Of a stretch of 64,000 bases of DNA, positions 1 to 12,400 are shown one piece after another; position 1 is the stretch's first letter; every line of letters begins with the position of its first letter. The DNA is from Hormiphora californensis (taxonomy: Eukaryota > Ctenophora > Tentaculata > Cydippida > Pleurobrachiidae). The notes under the pieces are model-generated. The model was given only the letters and a program-made list of their open reading frames with translations, was not told the DNA's origin and made no database searches. The DNA is taken from contig CM035361.1 of the NCBI GenBank assembly GCA_020137815.1, forward strand, positions 5,027,326-5,091,325, in the 5' to 3' direction. Position numbers and translations under genes: made by a program.

Positions 1-402
1 CAGCAAGCCAACCTCCTAGTCCCAGTATGTGTGTCACTTACCAAGCGGTGTAAATGCAATGATCACATAAAGTACTAGTAGCTTCTCTAAAAACTCACAA
101 TGCATGGTAATTGCAAACGAGCAAAAAACGAGAGGGAGAAATGCCAGCAAAGTGCAAGCCCAGTAAAGCTATAATTATGGGGCAACATGATAATCGATTC
201 TGTCTACAGCAGTAGCTATTGTAAACAGAGAAAAATTAAACACTATTTTAAAAGAATCAATAATTTGGACTTGATTTCTGTGTATTTTAAAATAAATAAA
301 CCATCTTTTTTCCTTTCCTTTGACCCTTTACCCCGATTATCCCAGTAAATCGGGGTAACAAAAACTTGATTCCAGTGTAAATTAAAACCCATTTATTTTC
401 AG
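1..402 (+). other. Intron of the AHNAK-like gene (5' side outside window)
   Basis: No coding exon is visible. The stretch ends in a 3' splice site (ttattttcag) at 393-402. A short degenerate 'cccgatt...aaatcgggg' inverted sequence at about 333-357 resembles the dispersed pogo-like repeats seen later in the window. Confidence 0.5.
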
Positions 403-470
403 CTCATCCAGCTCTAAGAGCAAGAAAAGTAGGAGCAGAAGTGGAAGTGGAAGTGGCGGCGTAAAACTAG
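403..470 (+). CDS. AHNAK-like gene, exon 1 in window (Ser/Lys/Arg-rich linker)
   Basis: Acceptor ttattttcag, donor ctag|gtatgt. It encodes a short S/K/R/G linker (SKSKKSRSRSGSGSG) that becomes GxxFGFGG across the next junction. The exon starts with one leftover base and ends phase 1. It is too short for independent recognition, but it matches the style of exons 2 and 3. Confidence 0.6.
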
Positions 471-3400
471 GTATGTTGTTTAGTGAAAGGCTTAGAAGAC
501 TAATTAATAATGGAAGGACATTAAAGTTAGCATTTGTTAAGCCCCAAAGCGCAATGTGTTTGTATTTGTATCTGAATTGATTATAAAAGTAATTTACTAC
601 CAGTGTAGAGCAGTGCAAAAAGCCAAGTCTTGTTCTTGATCCTATCGTTCCATTAATTCATGTGTCTCAATGTTTCAGAGTTTGGATTTGGAGGAAAGAA
701 GTCTGGGTCTGATAGTGACTCTAAGAAGAAAAAGAAGAAGAAGAAGAAGAAGAAGAAGTCCAAGAGTAGAAGCAGGAGCGGAAGTGGAAGTGGTGGGATT
801 AAAATTGGTGGAGGTACGTACATGAAAATATTGCTTAATTTGCTAGATTGCATTAATCTTTCTCTTCTTTTTTGCATGAAAAAACAACTTTTCTATCAGA
901 TTTTGGATTCGGAGGCAAAAAGTCTGGTTCTGACAGCGATTCAAAGAAAAAGAGCCGAAGTAGGAGTGGTAGTGGTGAATTTAAGGCTGGATTGGGCGGT
1001 GGCCTTGGAGGAGGCATTGGAGGAGGCATTGACCTAGGGGGCGGTGCTGATCTTAGTGGTGGTGGTGATGCAAGTCTGGACCTTAGTGGACCTAAGATCG
1101 GATTTGGTTTTGGAGGCAAAAAATCTAAGTCCAAATCTGGGTCTTCAAGCAGTAGCTCTTCAAGCGATGACTCAAAAAGAAGAAGAAGAAGGGAGGATTC
1201 GGATTTGATGCTGATTTGAGCGGAGGTGGCGATGCCAGCTTAGACCTCAGTGGACCTAAGATTGGTTTTGGAGGCAAGAAGTCCAAATCCAAATCCAAAT
1301 CAAAGTCTGGTTCTTCAAGTGATGACTCAAAGAAGAAGAAGAAGGGAGGATTCGGCTTCGATGCTGATTTGAGCGGAGGTGGCGATGCCAGCTTAGACCT
1401 CAGTGGACCTAAGATTGGTTTTGGAGGCAAGAAGTCCAAATCCAAATCAAAGTCTGGTTCTTCAAGCGATGACTCCAAGAAAAAGAAGAAGAAGGGAGGA
1501 TTCGGATTCGATGCTGATTTGAGCGGAGGTGGCGATGCCAGCTTAGACCTCAGTGGACCTAAAATTGGTTTTGGAGGAAAGAAGTCAAAATCCAAATCAA
1601 AGTCTGGGTCTTCAAGCGATGACTCGAAAAAGAAGAAGAAGGGAGGATTCGGCTTCGATGCTGATTTGAGTGGAGGTGGCGATGCCAGCTTAGACCTCAG
1701 TGGACCTAAGATTGGTTTTGGAGGCAAGAAGTCCAAATCAAAGTCTGGTTCTTCAAGTGATGACTCCAAGAAGAAGAAGAAGAAGAAGGGAGGATTCGGA
1801 TTCGATGCTGATTTGAGCGGAGGTGGCGATGCCAGCTTAGACCTCAGTGGACCTAAAATTGGTTTTGGAGGCAAGAAATCCAAGTCCAAGTCTTCCAGCA
1901 GCTCTTCAAGTGATGACTCAAAGAAGAAGAAGAAGGGAGGATTCGGCTTCGGGTTCGGAGGTGATGTTGACATTGATGTAAAAGCTGGTTCTCCAGATCT
2001 CTCTCTGAGTGCGGATGTTCCTTCGATCGAGGGAAAAGTAAAGACAAAACCTCCCAGTATTGGTAAGAGTGTGAAGTGATGGCATCGTCGTGTTAATTTT
2101 CAAATTACTGGGTTTTGTGAAGTGATCAACATAGTTATCAATATGTGTACTAATTATGTGCTCAATGTATCTGCATTAGGGTGTGCTATTTTTCCCAACT
2201 CATAAATAAAATCCAATTTTCACATAGTTTACCCCTAGAATGAGTTCCTACAATCATTCGAAAACATTTGGTAAAAAAATTTTATTCCTACCCTGGCCCA
2301 ATTACGTGGGCCGATGTATGCCCATATATGGGCATATTCATATCAAAAAATGTTTTTTGGGACGTTATTTCGAAAAAACCACACATATGAATCGCCTCAT
2401 GAGAACCAGTACAACCATTATTTCCAGTCTGCACCTCTAGAACTCCATTTTATAATGAAAATATTATAATGAAATATTTTCATCTTTTTTTCTTGCACAT
2501 TTTCCTACTTTGCAGTATTAGTGGAGACGAATTTTAACTTTTTGAGATTTTATTTGTCGGAAAGCAAATTCCGGTTGTAACCGACTAATTTTGACCTGCT
2601 GAACACGATCCCGTTCATGAAAAAGCTCTCAAAATTGAAGAAAATGACCAAAATGAAAATTTTTAGTCAAAAATGAACATTTTTGGTCCAAAATGAACAT
2701 TTTCAGGTCAAATATAAACTTTGGCTAACTTTCATGATACACATCCATTCTGATCGGTATCAAACCGCTGAACACGACCCTGACCATAAAAAGTTGATAT
2801 CAAGAACATGCCAAACACTGGTGTAAAACACACATATTTTCCTTTTTTCGGTAAAAAAGTAAACTTTTTTAATCGCCTGGCCCACGTAATTGACATACAC
2901 TACCCTGATTCCGATTTCAGGATGTAGTAGACAATTGTCCATAGTTGCATATCTACCCTTAAACTATTGGCCAAGTCGACAAAATTTTCACTTAGCACAC
3001 CCTAATCTGCATGCACAATTGGGGGACTTTTTGATTTGATTTTTTAACCTTTTATAATTTGGAATCCTAAATCATTTTGCCTCTCCCAGATGGAGACGCT
3101 AGCATTGGTGGTGACGCCAGTCTGGACCTAAGCGGACCCAAAATTGGATTTGGTTTTGGAGGCAAGAAGTCCAAGTCCAAGTCTTCCAGCAGCTCTTCGA
3201 GCGATGACTCCAAGAAGAAGAAAAAGGGAGGATTCGGATTTGGTTTCGGAGGTGACGTTGATGTTGATCTGGGTGTAAAAGGAGACGCCGACATAGGTAC
3301 GTGCTGTCAATTTCAACTGTCCCAAAACTGCTGTTTTAAGTCCCAAAAACTGCTGTTTTTCACGTGTATCTGTTTGTTAGTGAACTGCTGAATTTTCTGT

Positions 3401-6400
3401 AAATTTGTCCGTGAACCTAAATATGCTGACCCGTGTTTATCCATGTTTGTACAGGTTTCAGTGCTGATGATGTGACCGCGCCTTCTGCTGAAATTGATCT
3501 GGGTGACATTGGGGTTGTTGTTCCTGAAGGCCCTGACATTGATATTGGTGGTGGTCTAAAGGGACCTGAGATTGATATTGGTGGTGGTATAGATATGGAT
3601 ATGAATGGAGGACCTGATATTGGATTTGGGGTAGACCTGAGCGGTCCAGAAGCTGATCTTGGCGGTGATCTTGATATCGATATCCCTGTTATGGAGGCAG
3701 GAGTTAAGGCAGGAGTTAATGCCGGAGTTCCTGATTTGGGTGGCGGGATTGGCGGAGGCTTCAAGGGCCCTGAACTTGACGTAGGTGGAAATATTGACGT
3801 TGAAGGACCTGAAGTTGATATTGATATTCCCAAACCATCGGGTGGTTTCGGATTTGGGGGTGATGTAGACGTCAAAGGACCTAAAATCGACGCCGACGTT
3901 GACCTTCCTAAGCCATCAGGAGGCTTTGGTTTTGGAGGTGACATTAAGGGGCCAGACGTCGACTTGGATGTCAAAGGACCTGAAGTTGATATTGATATTC
4001 CCAAGCCATCGGGTGGTTTCGGATTTGGGGGTGATGTAGACGTCAAAGGACCTAAAATCGACGCCGACGTTGACCTTCCTAAGCCATCAGGAGGCTTTGG
4101 TTTTGGAGGTGACATTAAGGGGCCAGACGTCGACTTGGATGTCAAAGGACCTGAAGTTGATATTGATATTCCCAAGCCATCGGGTGGTTTCGGATTTGGG
4201 GGTGAAGTAGACGTCAAAGGACCTAAAATCGACGCCGAAGTTGACCTTCCTAAGCCATCAGGAGGCTTTGGTTTTGGAGGTGGCATCAAGGGGCCAGACG
4301 TAGATCTGAAAGGACCTGAAGTTGATATTGATATTCCCAAGCCATCGGGTGGTTTCGGATTTGGGGGTGATGTAGACGTCAAAGGACCTAAAATCGACGC
4401 CGACGTTGACCTTCCTAAGCCATCAGGAGGCTTTGGTTTTGGAGGTGGCATCAAGGGGCCAGACGTCGACTTGGATGTCAAAGGACCTGAAGTTGATCTG
4501 GGAGGCGATCTCGGTGGAGATGTTGACCTCAAAGGACCTGATGTTGATGTAAAAGGAGGCTTCGGTTTTGGATTTGGCCGAAAGAAGAAGGACTCTGGTT
4601 CAAGCTCTGACGACGAGAAAAAGAAGAAGAAGGGTGGATTTGGATTCAGTCTTCCAAAGGTTGATCTGGGTTTCAAAGCAGATACGCCAGAGGTCGATCT
4701 TGACGTCGACGTGCCAACTTTCGATGCCAAAGTTAAAGCTGAGGCCCCCGATATTGGGGGAGGTTTCGGTGGTGATATCAAAGGACCCAAAGTTGACTTG
4801 GGAGGTGATATCGGCGGAGACTTGGACTTAAAGGGACCTAAAGTTGACTTAGGAGGCGATATCGGTGGCGATGTTGACCTCAAAGGACCTGATGTCGATG
4901 TAAAAGGACCCAAAGGAGGTTTCGGTTTTGGGTTTGGTGGAAAGAAGAAGGACTCTGGTTCGAGCTCTGACGATGAGAAAAAGAAGAAGAAGGGCGGTTT
5001 TGGATTCCACCTTCCCAAGGTTGATTTCCCTCATTTCGGAGGGCACGCTGAAGGCCCTGATGTTGATGTAGACCTGAAAGCAGATGTCCCAGATTTGGAC
5101 GTAAAGGTCAAAGCGGAAGCGCCCAAAGTTGATATCGGTGGCGATGTTGACCTCAAAGGACCTAAAGTTGATTTGGGTGGCGATATCGGTGGCGATGTAG
5201 ACCTGAAAGGACCTGATGTCGATGTAAAAGGACCTAAAGGAGGTTTTGGTTTTGGGTTTGGTGGAAAAAAGAAGGACTCTGGTTCGAGCTCTGATGATGA
5301 GAAAAAGAAGAAAAAGGGCGGTTTTGGATTCCACCTTCCCAAGGTTGATTTCCCTCATTTCGGAGGACACGCTGAAGGCCCTGATGTTGATGTAGACCTG
5401 AAAGCAGATGTCCCAGATTTGGACGTAAAGGTCAAAGCGGAAGCGCCCAAAGTTGATATCGGTGGCGATGTTGATGTCAAAGGACCTAAAGTTGATTTGG
5501 GTGGCGATATCGGTGGCGATGTTGACCTGAAAGGACCTGATGTCGATGTAAAAGGACCTAAAGGAGGCTTCGGTTTTGGATTTGGAAAGAAAAAGAAGGG
5601 TGACTCCAGTGATGACGATAAAAAGAAGAAAAGAAGGAGCTTTGGACTTCATTTTGGTGGGAAAGGAAAGGGCAAGGGAGATCTTCCAACTCCAGAAGCT
5701 GATATAGGTAAGCTGAAAACGTATCCGTTATACATTGCTGAATTCATTCATCTGTAACGCATCCGTGTTTTGAAATCATAACCAATTCTAATTTAAAATT
5801 CCTGTTTTAGACGCAAAGGTCAAGACACCCAGTATTGGTGGTGACGCTAGTATTGGCGGGGATGCCAGCCTCGATCTCAGTGGACCTAAGTTTGGTTTTG
5901 GTTTCGGAGGCAAAAAGTCCAAGTCTGGCTCTTCAAGTAGCAGCAGCTCTTCCAGCGATGACTCCAAGAAGAAGAAGAAGAAGGGAGGATTCGGGTTCGG
6001 ATTCGGAGGTGATGTTGATGTTGATGTGAAAGTCAAAACACCTAGCATCGGTTAGTATGAACCTTTCCCTGTAGTAGTACATATATATGAAGGATCGTCA
6101 TCATAATTAGTCCCGATCATATATTTTAAAATTCTAACTTATTATTTCTTTTCAGAGGGAGACGTAGACGTGAAAGCACCCAAAGTGAAGGCTGATGCTG
6201 ACGTGAAAGTGAAGGGACCTAAGGTGAAGGGACCCAAAGTGAAAGGACCCAAAGTGAAGGGACCCAAGGTTAAAGGTGATGCTGATGTGAAAGTGAAGGG
6301 ACCTAAGGTGAAAGGACCTAAAGTCAAGGGAGATATTGACGTAAAAGGACCTGAAATCAAGGGCGATGCTGATCTGAGCGTTGGCGGGGATGCCAGCCTC

Positions 6401-9400
6401 GATCTCAGTGGACCTAAGTTTGGTTTTGGTTTCGGAGGCAAGAAGTCCAAGTCTGGCTCCTCTTCCAGCAGCTCTTCAAGCTGATGACTCCAAGAAGAAG
6501 AAGAAGAAGGGAGGATTCGGGTTCGGATTCGGAGGTGATGTTGATGTTGATGTGAAAGTCAAAACACCTAGCATCGGTTAGTAATAGTAAGAATTGATAA
6601 AACGTTTCCCTAAGAGAATTACATGATAGATTAGGATTCGTATCGACATCATAAGTCCAATTGGACTTACGATATCGATTTGGCCAAATCATATTTTGAA
6701 ACTAACTCTTTCTTTTCAGAGGGAGACGTAGACGTGAAGGTGAAAGCACCGAAAGTGAAGGCTGATGCTGACGTGAAGGTGAAAGGACCCAAGGTGAAGG
6801 GACCCAAAGTGAAAGGGACCCAAGGTTAAAGGGACCCAAGGTTAAAGGAGACGCTGATCTGAAAATCGGAGGAGACCTCGATGCCGGTAAGAACTTCATT
6901 CATTATCTTCCTCTGATTATGTGTGCGACACACTCTATCTCTGCTGACAATCTTCATTAAATTTCGACCGACCTCTCGCTCGCTGACTCACATACAATAT
7001 TAATGTTTCATTGACATTGCATTGAAGACTGGTGCATCCTAAGACATGTCCTCTATCTCTATAACAGTGATGAATGAATCTCTTTGAGATGTATTATCTC
7101 TCGGAGAGGTATCTCTCCAAAAATGACATGTTGCACCGCGGTCTCTTAAGTTTAAACATGAACTCTACCCAATGTTTAACTCTTTTCTCAGATCTTAGCA
7201 TTGAACGACCGGATATTGACATTGAAAAACCCGGCTTTAGCTTCGGATTCGGCGGCAAAAAGTCAGGTTCCTCCTCCTCATCCTCCTCTTCTTCGTCATC
7301 CAGTGACGACAGCAAGAAAAAGAAATTCGGCTTTGGCTTCGGTGGGGATGTGGATGTCGATCTTAAGGTTAAAGGTGATGCGGACATCAAGGGGCCCAAG
7401 GTTAAAAAACCTAAGGTTAAAAAGCCTAAGGTGAAGAAGCCAAAGGGAGATATCGATATCGACCTACCCAAGGCAGAGGTGGAGTTCGAGGGTAAACGTC
7501 CCAGTCTCAGTGGAAGTTTGAGTGGTCCTGATATTGATATCAAAAAACCAAAGAAACCAAGGATGCCTTCTTTCAAGGGGATGAAAATGCCCAAGTTTGG
7601 CCTCGAAGGGAAAGCAAAGGGTCCTGATGTGGATATCGACCTCCCTAAAGGCGATATTGATGTGGATGTGGATGTGAAGGCTCCAAGTCTAAGTGGTAGT
7701 ATCTCCGGACCGGATATAGATGTCAAGGGACCCAAGATAAAGGGACCTAAAGTTAAAAAGCCTAAGAAGAAGCTTTCGTTCAAGGGACCTAAGATGCCAA
7801 AGTGGGGCGGAAAGGGACCCGATGTGGACGTTAAGGTCAAAACTCCAAGCATCAGTGGAAGTCTCAGCGGAAGTGGGCCTGACATCAAGGTCAAAGCTCC
7901 GAAAGTCAAGGCAGATGTTGATTTAGATGTGGACGTAAAAGTCAAGCGACCCAGTCTCAGCGGTAGCCTAAGTGGAAGTGGCCCGGACTTCAAAATGCCC
8001 AAATTTAAGGGACCCAAGATGCCGAAGTGGGGTGGAAAGGGACCTGATGTGGACGTCGACCTAAAAGGACCAGATGTCGATGTCGATGTGAAAGCTCCAA
8101 GTTTGAGCGGAAGCCTGAGTGGAAGCCTCTCTGGACCAGATATCAAAGGACCGAAGATCAAGGGACCGAAGATCAAGAAACCTAAACTTTCCTTCAAGGG
8201 ACCCAAGATGCCTAAGTGGGGCGGAAAGGGACCCGATGTGGACGTCGATGTTAAAGGACCCGAAGTGGATGTTGATGTTGATGTCAAGGTCAAACGACCG
8301 AGTATTAGCGGAAGCATTAGCGGAAGCCTGAGTGGAAGCGGACCTGACTTCAAAATGCCTAAATTCAAGGGACCCAAGATGCCCAAGTTTGGTTTCAAGG
8401 GACCCGATGTGGATGTGGACCTCAAAGGACCTGATGTCGATGTGGATGTGAAGGCCCCGAGTCTAAGTGGTAGTATCTCCGGACCGGATATAGATGTCAA
8501 GGGACCCAAGATAAAGGGACCTAAAGTTAAAAAGCCTAAGAAAAAGCTTTCGTTCAAGGGACCTAAGATGCCCTAAGTGGGGCGGAAAGGGACCCGATGT
8601 GGACGTCGATGTTAAAGGACCCGAAGTGGATGTTGATGTTGATGTCAAGGTCAAACGGCCGAGTATTAGCGGAAGTATCAGCGGAAGCCTGAGTGGAAGC
8701 GGACCTGACTTCAAAATGCCCAAATTCAAGGGACCCAAGATGCCTAAATTTGGACTTCACGGAAAAGGACCCGATGTGGATGTTGACCTCAAAGGACCTG
8801 ATGTCGATGTCGATGTGAAAGCTCCAAGTTTGAGCGGAAGTCTGAGTGGAAGCCTCTCTGGACCAGATATCAAAGGACCCAAGATCAAGGGACCGAAGAT
8901 CAAGAAACCTAAACTTTCCTTCAAGGGACCCAAGATGCCCAAGTGGGGCGGAAAGGGACCCGATGTGGACGTCGATGTTAAAGGACCCGAAGTGGATGTT
9001 GATGTAAAGGTCAAACGGCCGAGTATTAGCGGAAGCATTAGCGGAAGCCTAAGTGGAAGCGGACCTGACTTCAAAATGCCTAAATTCAAGGGACCTAAGA
9101 TGCCTAAATTTGGACTTCACGGAAAAGGACCCGATGTGGATGTTGACCTCAAAGGACCTGATGTCGATGTCGACGTGAAAGCCCCAAGTTTGAGCGGAAG
9201 TCTGAGTGGAAGCCTCTCTGGACCAGATATCAAAGGACCGAAGATCAAGGGACCGAAGATCAAGAAACCTAAACTTTCCTTCAAGGGACCCAAGATGCCC
9301 AAGTGGGGCGGAAAGGGACCCGATGTGGACGTCGATGTTAAAGGACCTGATGTCGATATGGACGTTAATGTAGCTGTGAAAGCCCCAAGTCTGAGTGGAA

Positions 9401-12400
9401 GCATTAGCGGAAGCCTAAGTGGAAGCGGACCTGACTTCAAAATGCCTAAATTCAAGATGCCTAAATTTGGACTTCACGGAAAAGGCCCCGATGTTGATGT
9501 AGAATTACCTAAGGGTGATATGCCAGGTATGCAATCTTTCGCATGTAACTTAATAAGTGTTGTACTAAAGCCTCTTTTAATTGTTTGCGTGAATAAATGT
9601 TGTGCATGACTAACTAATACCATGCATCATTTTCCGAAGGAAAATCATTCATCCAGCACAGTTTTGGAAATGCAATCAATTGCCGCTTGAATGATCGATC
9701 CCAAATTCCCAGTCCACTAACACCCATTTCTTTTTCAGACGTTGACGTGAAAGTTGATAAACCCAAAGGAAAGGGTTCCTTTAAGTTCCCAAAGATGAGA
9801 GGACCCAAATTTGGCGGCAAAATCGATGGGCCTGATGTGGACGTGAACGTGAAAGCCCCAAGCATCAGCGGAAGTCTCAGCGGAAGCGGACCGGACATCA
9901 AGGTTAAGGCCCCGAAAGTCAAGGCACCGAAAGCGGATGTTGATTTGGATGTGGACGTAAAAGTCAAGCGACCCAGTCTGAGCGGAAGCCTGAGCGGAAG
10001 CCTCTCTGGACCTGACATCAAGGGACCCAAATTCAAAATGCCAAAGTTCAAAGGACCTAAATTTGGATTCGGCGGAAAGGGACCTGATATGGATGTTGAC
10101 CTCAAAGGACCAGATGTCGATGTTGATGTTGATGTGAAAGCCCCAAGTCTTAGTGGAAGTCTGAGTGGAAGCCTCTCTGGACCCGATGTGAAAGTAAAAG
10201 GACCTAAGTTCAAGATGCCAAGTTTCAAATTCGGCGGAAAGGGACCCGATGTGGACGTGAACGTGAAAGCCCCAAGCATCAGTGGAAGTCTCAGCGGAAG
10301 CGGACCTGACATCAAGGTTAAGGGACCTAAGGTCAAGGCACCGAAAGCCGATGTTGATTTGGATGTGGACGTGAAAGTCAAGGGACCTAGTGGAAGTCTA
10401 AGCGGAAGTCTCTCTGGACCTGATATCGATATTAAGGGACCGAAGATCAAGAAACCTAAGTGGTCGTTCAGAGGACCCAAGATGCCCAAGTGGGGTGGAA
10501 AGGGACCCGATGTGGACGTGAACGTGAAAGCCCCAAGCATTAGTGGAAGTCTCAGCGGAAGTGGACCGGACATCAAGGTTAAGGGACCTAAGGTCAAGGC
10601 ACCGAAAGCTGATGTTGATTTGGATGTGGACGTGAAAGTCAAGCGACCAAGTCTGAGCGGAAGCCTGAGCGGAAGTCTCTCTGGGCCTGACATCAAGGGA
10701 CCCAAATTCAAAATGCCAAAGTTCAAAGGACCTAAATTTGGATTCGGCGGAAAGGGACCTGATGTGGATGTTGACCTCAAAGGACCAGATGTCGATGTTG
10801 ATGTGAAAGCCCCAAGTCTAAGTGGAAGTCTAAAGGGAAGTTTGAATGGAAGTCTAAATGGAAGCCTCTCTGGACCCGACGTTAAGGTGAAGGGACCTAA
10901 GTTTAAGATGCCAAGTTTCAAATTCGGCGGAAAGGGACCCGATGTGGACGTGAACGTGAAAGCCCCAAGCATTAGCGGAAGTCTCAGCGGAAGCGGACCT
11001 GACATCAAGGTTAAGGGACCTAAGGTCAAGGCACCAAAAGCGGATGTTGATTTGGATGTGGACGTGAAAGTCAAGAGACCTAGTTTGAGCGGAAGCCTGA
11101 GCGGAAGTCTCTCTGGACCTGACATCAAGGGACCCAAATTCAAAATGCCAAAGTTCAAAGGACCTAAATTTGGATTTGGCGGAAAGGGACCTGATGTGGA
11201 TGTTGACCTCAAAGGACCAGATGTCGATGTTGATGTCGATGTGAAAGCCCCAAGTCTAAGTGGAAGTCTGAGTGGAAGCCTCTCTGGACCCGATGTGAAA
11301 GTAAAAGGACCTAAGTTCAAGATGCCAAGTTTCAAATTCGGCGGAAAGGGACCCGATGTGGACGTGAATGTGAAAGCCCCAAGCATTAGTGGAAGTCTCA
11401 GCGGAAGCGGACCGGACATCAAGGTTAAGGGACCTAAGGTCAAGGCACCGAAAGCTGATGTTGATTTGGATGTGGACGTGAAAGTCAAGCGACCCAGTCT
11501 GAGCGGAAGCCTGAGCGGAAGTCTCTCTGGACCTGACATCAAGGGACCCAAATTCAAAATGCCAAAGTTCAAAGGACCTAAATTTGGATTTGGCGGAAAG
11601 GGACCTGATGTGGATGTTGACCTCAAAGGACCAGATGTCGATGTCGATGTTGATGTGAAAGCCCCAAGTCTAAGTGGAAGTCTGAGTGGAAGCCTCTCTG
11701 GACCCGATGTGAAAGTAAAAGGACCTAAGTTCAAGATGCCAAGTTTCAAATTCGGCGGAAAGGGACCTGATGTGGATGTTGACCTCAAAGGACCTGATGT
11801 CGATGTTGATGTGAAATCCCCAAGTCTAAGCGGAAGTCTAAAGGGAAGTTTGAATGGAAGTCTAAATGGAAGCCTCTCTGGACCCGACGTTAAGGTAAAA
11901 GGACCTAAAATGAAGACACCATCTTTCCACTTCCCCAAGTTCGGAGGTTTCGGAAAAGCAAAAGGACCCGATATTGATGTGGATGTGAACGTGAAAGCCC
12001 CAAGCATCAGTGGAAGTCTCAGCGGAAGTGGGCCTGACATCAATGTTAAGGCCCCGAAAGTTAAGGCACCGAAAGCAGATGTTGATTTAGATGTGGACGT
12101 GAAAGTCAAGCGACCAAGCCTCAGCGGAAGTCTAAACGGAAGCCTCTCTGGACCTGATCTAGATGTTAAAGGACCTAAAATGAAGAAACCGTCTTTCAGA
12201 TTCCCCAAATTCGGTGGGTTCGGAAAAGCAAAAGGACCCGATATTGATGTGGATGTGAACGTGAAAGCCCCAAGCATCAGTGGAAGTCTCAGCGGAAGCG
12301 GACCTGACATTAAAGTGAAATCTCCTAAGGTCAAGGCACCGAAAGCCGATGTCGATTTGGATGTGGACGTGAAAGTCAAGCGACCCAGCCTTAGCGGAAG

